Source: Candidatus Nitrosopumilus sp.
GTDB lineage: Archaea > Thermoproteota > Nitrososphaeria > Nitrososphaerales > Nitrosopumilaceae
Direction: 5' to 3'
NCBI GenBank assembly: GCA_029860565.1
Contig: JAOUAY010000016.1
Coordinates: 1-15,149, forward strand
Length of the DNA: 15,149 bases
Part shown: piece by piece, positions 1 to 7,335 of the stretch
How the letters are laid out: the number at the start of each line of letters is the position of its first letter
Numbering within the stretch: position 1 is the stretch's first letter
Position numbers and translations under genes: made by a program
The notes under the pieces: generated by a model
The model's database searches: none
What the model was told of the DNA's origin: nothing
Seen by the model: the letters and a program-made list of their open reading frames with translations, nothing else

Positions 1-1235
1 CATCTGTATTCCAAATGAGAGATTTAGAACTACGGGATTATCAACAACAAGCCATACAAAATTGGGAAAAATCTTCCATGAGGGGGTGTGTTGTTTTACC
101 TACGGGTGCAGGAAAAACTGCAATAGGAATTAAAGCAATTCAAAAAGTAAATGCATCTGCATTAGTGGTGGTCCCAACAATTGATTTGATGGAACAATGG
201 GCAAATAATATTTCCAAATATCTCTCAATTGGAAATAATCAAAATGTAAAAAATATACATATTGGAAAATTAGGTGGAGGGGAAGATGATCTTCAGGCAA
301 TTACAGTTGCAACATATGACTCTGCATATATTCGAGCTCCAGAAATAGGAAATCAATTTAAATTGATAATTTTTGATGAAGTACACCATCTTCCTGCACC
401 TGGATATCGCTCCATTGCAGAACAATTCATTGCACCCTACAGATTGGGTTTAACTGCAACAATTGAAAGAGAGGATGAATTACATGATCTAATTCCGTAC
501 CTTACTGGTGGAGTTGTGTTTCGTCTTGGGTCACAAGAACTCTCAGATCAAAAATATCTGGCAGAATATACTATTGACAGAATACAAGTCAATTTAACTC
601 CAGAAGAACAAAAAGAATACGAAACTAATCATGTGAAATTCTTAACAAGTCTCAGGCAATTGGGATTTAAGGTTCCATCCATGTACAATCTTAAACGATT
701 AATCATGATGTCAAATAAAAATAAGATTGCAAGAGATGCAATGCTTGCAAGAAACAAAGCAAATGATATTGCACTAAACAGCAAAGCAAAGATAGATGAA
801 TTACAAAAAATACTACAACAAAATAAAAATTCAAAGACGATAATTTTTACACAGAACAACAAAATGGTCTATGCCCTTTCAAATCGATTTTTGATTCCAT
901 ACATCACCTATAAGACAATAAAAGAAGAAAGACGAGATGTTTTAGATGGATTCAAATCTGGCAGGTATAATGCAGTAGTAACCTCTAAAGTTTTAGATGA
1001 GGGGGTAGATGTTCCTGATGCAGAATTAGGCATAATTATGAGTGGTACGGGTAGCGGAAGAGAACTGATACAGAGACTGGGTAGGATTCTAAGGCCAAAA
1101 CAGGACGGTAGAAAAGCAAGGCTGGTTGAATTGGTATCAAGGCATACACGAGAAACAAATACCAGCGCAAAAAGGATTACAGCACTGAAAAAAAATTCTA
1201 CCACTGATGGCTATTCATCGTCACATGGGAATTGA
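1..1235 (+). CDS. xpb: XPB/Rad25-family DNA helicase, 5' end cut by window edge
   Basis: This is a superfamily 2 DNA helicase of the archaeal XPB type, the motor that opens DNA in nucleotide excision repair and, in eukaryotes, in TFIIH. Counting from the first in-window ATG at 15, I see LRDYQ just before motif I (GAGKT, residues 31-35), motif II DEVHH (121-125), motif III LTAT, then the XPB hallmark RED (152-154), motif V DEGVD (328-332) and motif VI QRLGRILR (353-360). A thumb-like helical stretch lies near 190-215. The frame stays open from 15 to the left edge, and the N-terminal damage-recognition domain usual in archaeal XPB is missing, so the true start is probably outside the window. 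It ends 45 nt before bax1, its known partner, on the same strand. Family assignment is firm; a role in repair is known for the family but not shown here. Confidence 0.93.
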   Translation, partial: SVFQMRDLELRDYQQQAIQNWEKSSMRGCVVLPTGAGKTAIGIKAIQKVNASALVVVPTIDLMEQWANNISKYLSIGNNQNVKNIHIGKLGGGEDDLQAITVATYDSAYIRAPEIGNQFKLIIFDEVHHLPAPGYRSIAEQFIAPYRLGLTATIEREDELHDLIPYLTGGVVFRLGSQELSDQKYLAEYTIDRIQVNLTPEEQKEYETNHVKFLTSLRQLGFKVPSMYNLKRLIMMSNKNKIARDAMLARNKANDIALNSKAKIDELQKILQQNKNSKTIIFTQNNKMVYALSNRFLIPYITYKTIKEERRDVLDGFKSGRYNAVVTSKVLDEGVDVPDAELGIIMSGTGSGRELIQRLGRILRPKQDGRKARLVELVSRHTRETNTSAKRITALKKNSTTDGYSSSHGN

Positions 1236-1236
1236 T

Positions 1237-1281
1237 ATGATGTCCGATAAAATGACGAATATGTTTGAGGTTATATTCTAA
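1237..1281 (+). CDS. possible 14-codon leader ORF before bax1
   Basis: A tiny frame starts two bases after the xpb stop with two consecutive ATG codons and reads MMSDKMTNMFEVIF. Its TAA shares one base with the bax1 ATG (TAATG), which would allow translational coupling between xpb and bax1. It may be chance, since the AT-rich 45-nt gap gives short frames easily. It contains the likely bax1 ribosome-binding site near its end. Confidence 0.2.
   Translation: MMSDKMTNMFEVIF
1267..1271 (+). promoter_or_regulatory. Shine-Dalgarno site of bax1
   Basis: GAGGT ends 9 nt before the bax1 ATG and pairs with the CCUC core of the archaeal 16S 3' end. It supports 1281 as the start and suggests bax1 is read from the xpb transcript. 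Confidence 0.6.
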
Positions 1282-2951
1282 TGCTTTCATCTGAACTTTT
1301 GCGTACTAGGATTAGCAGGGGTAAGATAATGCCGTTATTTTGTACTACAAATTTTGGTAATGGATCTGATTATGAACTTGCCAACAAACTTGTTGTATTT
1401 TTCACAAATGCTCAAAAAGACAGACAATGCAAAGGTGATTTGTTACAAAAAATTGGACTGCTTGAATCCGAATACGATTACAAATTGGTAAGAGGATTAT
1501 TTACATTGTTAGAGCGACGTTGTATTTTTGGAAGACTAAATTCGTTATCTACAATTGCAACTCCGATGCTCATACGGCAAAAATTGTTTGAAGAATCCTC
1601 AAAGCAAGGATTAGCTTTATCTGATTCACAAAGACAAGGAATCATACAGCAAATTGCAAATCAGATGCATATTTCATTTGATGATGTTGAAACCTTGATG
1701 TGGAGTGACAAAGATGAAAATCTTATCTTAACACAGTTTGATACTATCAATACAAAAGATCTAATTTTATGGTATAATCTTTCATTATTTCAAACACTTC
1801 TTTTCAAATGTACTGAATTAGAATTTTATGTAAAAGGTGGAGTATACTGGAAAGAAGTTTTACGTAATGTCAAAAGATATGGTCTGATGTATAATTTGGA
1901 ATATGATTCAGAAGATGATGCAGATGAGGATTCCATAAAATGTGTTTTAGAAGGACCTCTTAGTCTCTTTAAAATGACTGACAGATATGGGACGTCGATG
2001 GCCAAGTTGTTACCATCTATAGTAGGCACACCAACTTGGAAAATCAATGGCTCCATAGTGAAAAAGACAGATTCTGGACAAAAAATCTACTCATTTGAAC
2101 TATCAAGTGATAATACCAAGGACTTTCTTCGGTCGAGAATAGATCCTGAATATCAAAATGACGGCAATGCGGAAAACAATGACTATGTTTATGACAGTTC
2201 TACAGAGGCAGCATTTGCAAAGAAATTCTATCAGCATTTTAATCAAAATGACAAGTTTGGATGGAAAATCTCTCGAGAACCAGATCCTTTGATTGCAGAT
2301 GGCAAAGCCATGATTCCTGATTTTCTATTTGAAAGGTTTGGACGAAAAGTATATTTTGAAATTGTAGGCTTTTGGACAAAAGAGTATCTTGAGAGAAAAG
2401 CTGCTAAGCTTAAGGTGCTATTTGATAACGATGAGAAAAACAAAAACAACCAAAGCATTGACTTGCTGGTGGCAGTAAATTCTGAACTATCATGTTCACA
2501 AATGGAAACAATTTCTAAAGATAGAGTTTTTACTTTTAAAAAAGATGTATCGATAAAACCTGTCTTGGAACATTTGAAGCAAATTGATGTTGAAATTACT
2601 GAAGAAAAGGTTGTCAACACTAAAATTAAATTGGATGAACATAGTTTGGATTTAATTTCTATAAAACAGATTGCTCGGGAATATGCTATTCCAGAAACAG
2701 CAGCATTAAAGATTCTCAAGACTGATTATCCAAATGAATATGTTGTAATTGGTTCATACTTGATTTCGAAAGAAAAAACCACTATTGTAAACAATTTTCT
2801 TGATGGTATTTCCAAATTCGTCCAAGCATGTACGGTAATGACATCTCATAAAATTCCTGATTCATGCCATGCTGATTTGTTATCTGAATTAGGATATGAT
2901 GTGATTTGGAATGATTTGAATCCTGACAATGCAATAATAACTAAAAAATAA
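1281..2951 (+). CDS. bax1: Bax1 nuclease (DUF790), XPB partner
   Basis: Bax1 (binds archaeal XPB) is a structure-specific nuclease that forms a complex with XPB and is thought to incise damaged DNA as XPG or XPF does in eukaryotes. The N-terminus MLSSELLRTRISRGKI and the DYKLVRGLFTLLERRC block near residues 70-85 are typical of DUF790. The C-terminal half carries a PD-(D/E)XK-like nuclease core: E309 in TEAAF, then P346-D347 in IPDFLF, then E360 in YFEIVGFW, with K367 in WTKEY close behind. After it comes a tail from about 455 that reads like a small helix-turn-helix (IKQIAREYAIPETAALKIL). At 556 residues it is full length. It lies directly after xpb with an SD site at 1267-1271, so the two are probably one operon. 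Recognition is by family pattern and by the xpb neighbour. Confidence 0.9.
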   Translation: MLSSELLRTRISRGKIMPLFCTTNFGNGSDYELANKLVVFFTNAQKDRQCKGDLLQKIGLLESEYDYKLVRGLFTLLERRCIFGRLNSLSTIATPMLIRQKLFEESSKQGLALSDSQRQGIIQQIANQMHISFDDVETLMWSDKDENLILTQFDTINTKDLILWYNLSLFQTLLFKCTELEFYVKGGVYWKEVLRNVKRYGLMYNLEYDSEDDADEDSIKCVLEGPLSLFKMTDRYGTSMAKLLPSIVGTPTWKINGSIVKKTDSGQKIYSFELSSDNTKDFLRSRIDPEYQNDGNAENNDYVYDSSTEAAFAKKFYQHFNQNDKFGWKISREPDPLIADGKAMIPDFLFERFGRKVYFEIVGFWTKEYLERKAAKLKVLFDNDEKNKNNQSIDLLVAVNSELSCSQMETISKDRVFTFKKDVSIKPVLEHLKQIDVEITEEKVVNTKIKLDEHSLDLISIKQIAREYAIPETAALKILKTDYPNEYVVIGSYLISKEKTTIVNNFLDGISKFVQACTVMTSHKIPDSCHADLLSELGYDVIWNDLNPDNAIITKK

Positions 2952-3026
2952 TTTTGTTGGCAAAAAAAGAAATTCAAATTTTAGCATGTTGGAATGTGGC
3001 TGGTTTATATCAATTAGGTTAAAATT

Positions 3027-3161
3027 TCATTCGTCATATTCTGAATGATCACATTTTGGACAATAGTATTCGCTTTGTATGTTTTTTTGTTCATTACCAC
3101 GCCTCTTTTCAAGTGGATTTTTGATGTTCATTTCAATATTGCATTTTTTACAAATTCTCAT
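3027..3161 (-). CDS. 44-residue zinc-ribbon protein
   Basis: This short frame lies in the 347-nt gap between bax1 and the CBS gene, on the opposite strand to both. It starts MRICKKCNIEMNIKN and ends EYYCPKCDHSEYDE. The two CxxC knuckles (C4/C7 and C34/C37), 26 residues apart, are those of a one-domain zinc ribbon such as occurs in transcription and translation accessory proteins. An in-frame TGA three codons upstream fixes ATG 3161 as the only ATG start. A TATA-like TTAAAAATA on the minus strand (3191-3199) is centred about 34 nt ahead, giving a short leader. The + strand frame at 3079-3297 is a low-complexity hydrophobic shadow of this gene. Function unknown; the cysteine spacing and promoter are what support it. 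Confidence 0.7.
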   Translation of the reverse strand: MRICKKCNIEMNIKNPLEKRRGNEQKNIQSEYYCPKCDHSEYDE

Positions 3162-3269
3162 ACATTGTATTCAACAGAACTATCTTTTAGTATTTTTAAT
3201 TCAACAAGATCAGTATTTTGAATTTATTCTTAAGATGGCAAGTTTTCATTATTGGAAATTACCCAGTAT

Positions 3270-3278
3270 TTTTTATAA
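3270..3278 (+). promoter_or_regulatory. TATA box of CBS-domain gene
   Basis: TTTTTATAA is centred 25 nt before ATG 3299, the spacing of a leaderless archaeal transcript that begins at its start codon. Confidence 0.6.
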
Positions 3279-3298
3279 CTCTCAGATTTTAAAATGAT

Positions 3299-4147
3299 AT
3301 GAAATATGCAAAGGACTACATGAATACACCGAGAACAATAAAACTCGAATCAAGCTTGGCTAATGTTCTTACAAAAATAATTGATGAGAAGAAAAGCAGA
3401 TTGTTGGTAACTGAAAATAATGTCATAACTGGACTTGTGTCTGAAAAAGATTTGGGATATTTTCTCTTAACTGATACTACTGAAAGAAATCTTGATGAAA
3501 TACCGTTATCTGAAATCCTCAAAAAAATAATCTCTGTTGATGAAAAAACAGGACTTGATAAATGCGCAGAGATGATGATGAAAAACAGTATTGGCTCTCT
3601 GGTAGTCACTGCAAACAATGCATTTATTGGAATTTTGACTAAAACTGATCTTGTGAGATATTTTACTAAAACACACCCTGATGAAAAAACTGTAGGTGAG
3701 TACATGTCTCCGTATTACGCTTGGCAATATTCTGATACTCCTCTGTACAAAGTGGTATTGAAAATGATTGATGAGAGAATTTCCAGAGTCATACTTCGAA
3801 ATCATGACGAAACACCTGTGGGAATAGTTACATTCAGAGATTTATTTGAATTAGCGCTTAAACAAGGAAAATATGAAGACGTTCTTGATAATACGGATCC
3901 AGTGATATCTGTAATATTTCCAAGAAAAGGATTCATTTCAGATTCTGGTTTTGGGGGTAGTACAAAGGTAAATGAAATAATGAGTGAAGATATTATTTCT
4001 GTGAATTATGATGATGATTTGGCAAACACTGGAAAAATGCTTTTAGAGAAAAATATCAATGGAGCAGGAGTGTTGTCTGGACATGGTAATATTATTGGAA
4101 TTGTTAGTAAAACAGACATTGTTAAGGCTGTGGCATTTCTAAAATAA
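3299..4147 (+). CDS. four-CBS-domain protein (two Bateman modules)
   Basis: The whole 282-residue protein is made of CBS repeats: about 1-56, 65-120, 132-180 and 220-282. Each has the usual pattern of a phase-start motif (YMNTPRTI, ILKKIISV, YMSPYYAW, IMSEDIISV) and a closing GxVsexDL-type strand-helix (GLVSEKDL, GILTKTDL, GIVTFRDL, GIVSKTDI). CBS pairs usually bind adenine nucleotides and act as energy or ligand sensors. No enzyme, channel or DNA-binding domain is attached, so it probably regulates a partner in trans; the partner cannot be told from the sequence. Between CBS3 and CBS4 lies a Gly-rich insert, FPRKGFISDSGFGG, that could be a ligand loop. It stands alone, with its own TATA box and a U-rich stretch after the stop. 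Confidence 0.88.
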   Translation: MKYAKDYMNTPRTIKLESSLANVLTKIIDEKKSRLLVTENNVITGLVSEKDLGYFLLTDTTERNLDEIPLSEILKKIISVDEKTGLDKCAEMMMKNSIGSLVVTANNAFIGILTKTDLVRYFTKTHPDEKTVGEYMSPYYAWQYSDTPLYKVVLKMIDERISRVILRNHDETPVGIVTFRDLFELALKQGKYEDVLDNTDPVISVIFPRKGFISDSGFGGSTKVNEIMSEDIISVNYDDDLANTGKMLLEKNINGAGVLSGHGNIIGIVSKTDIVKAVAFLK

Positions 4148-4183
4148 TACGTTAATTTATGATGAGTTATTTTGATTTATCAA

Positions 4184-4238
4184 TTTTTTTGTCCATAAAT
4201 GAGGGTAGATATTTTCTACACTTTTGTTATGGACAAAA
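4184..4238 (+). repeat. nested inverted repeat with T-run, downstream of CBS gene
   Basis: A T7 run (4184-4190) leads into a perfect 12-bp inverted repeat, TTTTGTCCATAA (4187-4198) against TTATGGACAAAA (4227-4238). Its 28-nt loop holds a second stem, GTAGA (4205-4209) with TCTAC (4215-4219). The T-run could end the CBS-gene transcript. The two-tier palindrome could be an RNA structure or a protein-binding site for the gene at 4348. No gene is seen between 4148 and 4347. Confidence 0.6.
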
Positions 4239-4347
4239 GAGCCTGATTCAAAATCTTGAATTTGACAATGGATTTAATTCTTAGTTTTCTTGTCTTCTTG
4301 TGGATGAGGTTTAATGCAAACAATACGCTTAATTTTGTCTATGTTTT

Positions 4348-4776
4348 ATGCAACTTATGATAAATCCCGAATTAATGAAGTTACTTGAAAAAAATGACGT
4401 TTTAGATATTCTGAAAGATTCTGTAGCATATCAAATGCAAAAAATTTACAATGTAGAAAAAACAAACGAAGGTCGAGATTGGTATCAAGAATTACCACAA
4501 ATAGTGAGGGCAAAATTTGACAACTACAAAACTGACTATGGGCATCTTTTCAGAATATTTGAGTTAGAACAGGAACAAATGAAAAATGAAATGAACAAAG
4601 GTTACTATTACTGGCGATTGCTGCTTTCCTCATGCAATACATATAGAAACGATCTGGTGGAATGTGATCAGCAGTTGAGCCAAGAATTTAATCTAAAAGT
4701 GACAGAGGCCATTTCGGATAACGTGACATTGCATGAGTGTATTGGAGTTTTAGACAAACACGTAGTAGAAAATTAG
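4348..4776 (+). CDS. hypothetical helical protein
   Basis: I do not recognise this family. The 142-residue product is acidic, mostly helical by composition, and has no signal peptide, membrane segment or metal motif. It has aromatic clusters (RDWYQELP near 45, YYYWRLLL near 107) and a cysteine at 116. The start is open. ATG 4348 gives MQLMINPELMKLL, but the best TATA-like element (CTTAATTTT, about 4328-4336) is centred only 16 nt ahead of it. It is 25 nt ahead of the in-frame ATG at 4357, which would be a normal leaderless start giving MINPELMKLLEKND. It converges on the Hsp20 gene 55 nt downstream. Coding is likely because of the long uninterrupted frame and ordinary composition. Confidence 0.75.
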   Translation: MQLMINPELMKLLEKNDVLDILKDSVAYQMQKIYNVEKTNEGRDWYQELPQIVRAKFDNYKTDYGHLFRIFELEQEQMKNEMNKGYYYWRLLLSSCNTYRNDLVECDQQLSQEFNLKVTEAISDNVTLHECIGVLDKHVVEN

Positions 4777-4831
4777 CATGTTTTTACTTGTAACGTTCAT
4801 CTCAAAAAATAACTGTTTCTAACGGTTGTTT

Positions 4832-5218
4832 CTAAGTAATTTTGACGTGATGACCAATAATTTTCTTTGGAATTTTTATCACCAATCTTCCTTTTTGAAA
4901 TTTAGCTGTTGTTTTCTTGTTGTCTGTTTTTCCTGGTAGTGAGAGTGATTTTTTAAAATATTCAAACTTTGCAACATTGCCTATCTGTTTTTCTGAATAT
5001 TTCTCATTGAGTTTTGCCTCGATATTGATGGTGTATTCATCAAAGGTTACCTTGATGTCTTTTTTGCTTACAAGTGGAAGATCAAATTCCAACATCCAAT
5101 GATTATCAAATTCTCTTAGACATGAAAGCGGAGAAAGAATCCTATGTTCAATATCGTCAAATAATGAATTGATTATCGGAGGTATTGCTGCAAATTTGAA
5201 ATCATCATCATTACGCAT
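4832..5218 (-). CDS. Hsp20/alpha-crystallin family small heat-shock protein
   Basis: This is a small heat-shock chaperone, an ATP-independent holdase that binds unfolding proteins in the cytoplasm. The alpha-crystallin domain runs from about residue 35 to 120. It opens with WMLEFDLPLVSKKDIKVTF, has INIEAKL as the next strand pair, then FEYFKKSLSLPGKTD, and closes with the family-typical KGRLVIKIPK (109-118). The N-terminal arm is short, and the C-terminal tail (HHVKIT) contains at most a weak IxI-like anchor, so oligomer size may differ from classic Hsp16.5. At 128 residues it is slightly short for the family. It follows the PAC2-family gene after 4 nt, with an unusually strong SD over that gene's stop codon, so it is co-transcribed with it. 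The pairing suggests a shared protein-quality-control job. Confidence 0.85.
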   Translation of the reverse strand: MRNDDDFKFAAIPPIINSLFDDIEHRILSPLSCLREFDNHWMLEFDLPLVSKKDIKVTFDEYTINIEAKLNEKYSEKQIGNVAKFEYFKKSLSLPGKTDNKKTTAKFQKGRLVIKIPKKIIGHHVKIT

Positions 5219-5220
5219 GT

Positions 5221-5228
5221 GATCACCT
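5221..5228 (-). promoter_or_regulatory. strong Shine-Dalgarno site of the hsp20 gene
   Basis: On the minus strand AGGTGATC matches eight consecutive bases of the archaeal anti-SD (16S 3' end GAUCACCU). It overlaps the stop codon of the upstream PAC2 gene (5223-5225) and sits 2 nt before the ATG. This favours stop-and-restart translation. Confidence 0.7.
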
Positions 5229-5945
5229 GTAAATCTGTGGAGTCCTTGTCTTTTTTTCTTGTTGTTGCTGTAATGTCTGTATAGTTTCTTTCATTAGGTT
5301 TCTATATTGAATTCGAAGTTTGTCTATCTTATTTTCAATGTCTTTTGTGTCTATTTTGACATCTAAAATTTTTGCAAGTGTGACTATTGCAACAATTGAT
5401 GCTTCTGGATCTGGAAAAAAGGGATGGCATTCTGCATACAAAACAAGTGCGGGAATGTTCGTTTTTCTAAAAACTGAAATTATGGCAGCGTCAGTTCCAA
5501 AAATTGAACCATTTAAAAATTTTGAAATTTGATTGTTGTACAGTAAACTATCTAGTGTGGAATGTGTTACTAATCCATAAATTTTTGGATTGTCATTTTT
5601 TTGGTTAACTGTCTCCATTCCACTAACAATTACAATTTTTTTTATTGCATTTTTTTTACAAAATTCATTAATTGCAAGTGCAAATTCTTCTGCCAAATAT
5701 TGGTTAAATGGCACATCTGAGATAATTACAAAAAGATTGTTTTTGTTGTAAGCTCTGATGGGGGATAAAATTTCTCCTTCTTCTACAAATAATGTCAAGG
5801 GCAGATCTGGTATTTCAATCTCCCCAATCTGCTTCATCTTAAGATGATGTATGAGATAAGATACAGAAAATGTGCCTACGAGACCGTTACTTGGAAATCC
5901 TACGAGTAATGTGCTTTCCTTTGTATTGTATTTTGCAATTTTCAA
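5223..5945 (-). CDS. PAC2-family protein (proteasome assembly chaperone-like)
   Basis: The product belongs to the PAC2/DUF75 family. These are archaeal relatives of the eukaryotic proteasome assembly chaperone 2, although their action in archaea is not settled. Family features are the opening LLVGFPSNGLVGTFSVSYLI (about 13-32), PDLPL at 46-50, the strand LFVIISDVP, KIVIVSGME near 105, YGLVTHS, then PALVLYAECHPFFPDPEAS near 172. A Gln-rich helical tail (LQQQQEKK) ends the protein. No ATG or GTG lies in frame before the conserved part; the start is TTG 5945. A TATA-like TTTTAATTG (5968-5977) is centred about 27 nt ahead, so it is leaderless. It leads a two-gene unit with hsp20. The proteasome beta gene lies about 7 kb away on the other strand. 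Confidence 0.85.
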   Translation of the reverse strand: MKIAKYNTKESTLLVGFPSNGLVGTFSVSYLIHHLKMKQIGEIEIPDLPLTLFVEEGEILSPIRAYNKNNLFVIISDVPFNQYLAEEFALAINEFCKKNAIKKIVIVSGMETVNQKNDNPKIYGLVTHSTLDSLLYNNQISKFLNGSIFGTDAAIISVFRKTNIPALVLYAECHPFFPDPEASIVAIVTLAKILDVKIDTKDIENKIDKLRIQYRNLMKETIQTLQQQQEKKTRTPQIYR

Positions 5946-5967
5946 GTCATTATTGTTCGTAATATCA

Positions 5968-5977
5968 CAATTAAAAG
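5968..5977 (-). promoter_or_regulatory. TATA box of PAC2-hsp20 unit
   Basis: Minus-strand CTTTTAATTG is centred about 27 nt before TTG 5945 and supports a leaderless TTG start. The rest of 5946-6144 shows no gene. Confidence 0.5.
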
Positions 5978-6144
5978 AAAAACCATGATTATCAAAAATG
6001 AATTTGGCAATGTGTGTGTGAGAAGAATTATTTGAATCAGAAAGAATGACTGAAGATTGTAAAACAAGGATCTTGGGATTGTGAATGGCAGATCTGGCTG
6101 GGATTCTTAGATAGCCAAATATTGTATTATCTTAATGTGTACTT

Positions 6145-6855
6145 ATGGACGAAATGGATGTAGAGATCTTGTGGACTTTGAAGCAGAGTGAATCTCACTA
6201 TTTGAAAGAAATCGATATCAGGAAAAATAATCCGAAATTAACTGACAATGATGAACTTGAAGCCAAACTTCGATATTTGGAAGAAGGCAAATTTATTGAA
6301 GCAGTGCCCGCTGTTTTTGGATATGGGCATCTGCTGAAAAAAACTGGTAATGACTTGTTCTGGAATGGCAAACTAAAAAAACGAATCTTGAATCTTCTTT
6401 ACGTTTGCGATTATACTTTATCTGATTTGAAGAGACTCCTTTATGATGACTCAGACAATGTTTCTAGAACTATTCAACTTCTACAAGAAGAACCTCCATT
6501 ATTAGTTGAGAGACATGGTGGTTCATCTGACGGCGCCATACGTCATGCAATTACTTCTTTGGGGGAAACTTATACTCATCCTAATTTTGTACAACTACCA
6601 ACTAATGTTGAATCTTTTAGCCAAATCCATATTGGACAAATAAATGTCCAAAATTTTGAAACTAAAATAGATGAATTGATTCTTGAAGTAGATAAAGAAC
6701 CTAACCTATCTGAGGAACATAAAATAATATTCAAGAAAAAACTAATAAATCTAAAAAATGCATGGGGTGAAACTTATCGGTTTGGACAGCCAATTTTACA
6801 ACAATTAACTTTGGATGGGCTAAAAGAATTATTCCCAAAATCACCTGTACTCTAA
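6145..6855 (+). CDS. winged-helix-like hypothetical protein
   Basis: I cannot place this 236-residue protein in a named family. Residues 1-60 read like a winged helix (MDVEILWTLKQSESHYLKEI, a second helix, then KLRYLEEGKFIEAV). Residues 75-125 look like a second one (KKRILNLLYVCDYTLSDLKRLL, DNVSRTIQLLQEEPPLLVER). A polar linker ends in a strand-like IHIGQINVQNF (about 161-171), followed by a helical hairpin up to a GLKELFP end. The middle and end recall small oligomerising modules of the type (I/V)xIGxxN-F with a helical tail, but that is an impression only. No catalytic motif or membrane segment is seen. It has its own promoter region and converges on the 6964 gene. A DNA-binding regulator is the most likely class. 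Confidence 0.75.
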   Translation: MDEMDVEILWTLKQSESHYLKEIDIRKNNPKLTDNDELEAKLRYLEEGKFIEAVPAVFGYGHLLKKTGNDLFWNGKLKKRILNLLYVCDYTLSDLKRLLYDDSDNVSRTIQLLQEEPPLLVERHGGSSDGAIRHAITSLGETYTHPNFVQLPTNVESFSQIHIGQINVQNFETKIDELILEVDKEPNLSEEHKIIFKKKLINLKNAWGETYRFGQPILQQLTLDGLKELFPKSPVL

Positions 6856-6963
6856 ACACTTTTTACAAATCTAGTGTAGGGACAAATTCATTTTGTGATT
6901 TTGATGTGTAATTTCAAATGTAGCCAAAATTTTCATGAATTCAAAAATAAAACTAATGTTTGA

Positions 6964-7263
6964 TTATTTTCTGGGCCTTCTACGTGGATTTTTCTCGTAA
7001 AAACGCTCAATATTCTCATTCCATGCTTTTGTCTCTTCTAGTCGGGAGCGGTCATGAGGTCTTTTTCCATGATTTGACAAAATTTCACTATTATTTTCAT
7101 AGAATCTGTCTGTTTCATTGATTAGGACATCAAGAAATTTTGAAGCTCCTCTGGCCTCTTCTCCTTTAGGCTCTGGGTGTGTCATTATGACCTTGGCAAG
7201 TGTTTCAATTTTTGCAATTTTTATTCGGTATTCGCTAAGAACCCTGTGATCAAAAGAAATCAT
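6964..7263 (-). CDS. small basic hypothetical protein
   Basis: I do not recognise this 99-residue protein. It begins MISFDHRVLSEYRIKIAKIETL with an amphipathic helix, has a Pro/Gly-rich turn (HPEPKGEEARG) near 30-39, a helix with DRFYENN, and a strongly basic tail NPRRRPRK. The motif RFYE(K/N)N occurs twice (about 53-58 and 87-92), which may mark two related helices. The basic tail could bind nucleic acid. ATG 7263 is the only good start. It converges with the 6145 gene across about 108 nt of AT-rich DNA that holds nothing clear except a weak ACACT/AGTGT inverted repeat just after the 6855 stop. Confidence 0.7.
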   Translation of the reverse strand: MISFDHRVLSEYRIKIAKIETLAKVIMTHPEPKGEEARGASKFLDVLINETDRFYENNSEILSNHGKRPHDRSRLEETKAWNENIERFYEKNPRRRPRK

Positions 7264-7335
7264 TTCGTTTTGTGATGTAATTTACTAGTGTATGTTCATT
7301 TCGGTATCAAACCAGTTGGAAATATTCATCAGTGT

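Noticed and set aside
3079..3297. 72-codon + strand frame in the gap after bax1
   Set aside because: Hydrophobic, low-complexity product without domain features, lying antisense to the better supported 44-residue zinc-ribbon gene and over the CBS-gene promoter.
4268..4357. 29-codon hydrophobic frame (starts MDLILSFLVFLWM) before the 4348 gene
   Set aside because: Could pass for a one-helix membrane peptide, but no promoter or SD fits, and it runs through the next gene's promoter.
6856..6963. Weak inverted repeats (ACACT/AGTGT, ACAAA/TTTGT) between convergent genes
   Set aside because: Five-bp stems are expected by chance in such AT-rich DNA; no T-run follows.
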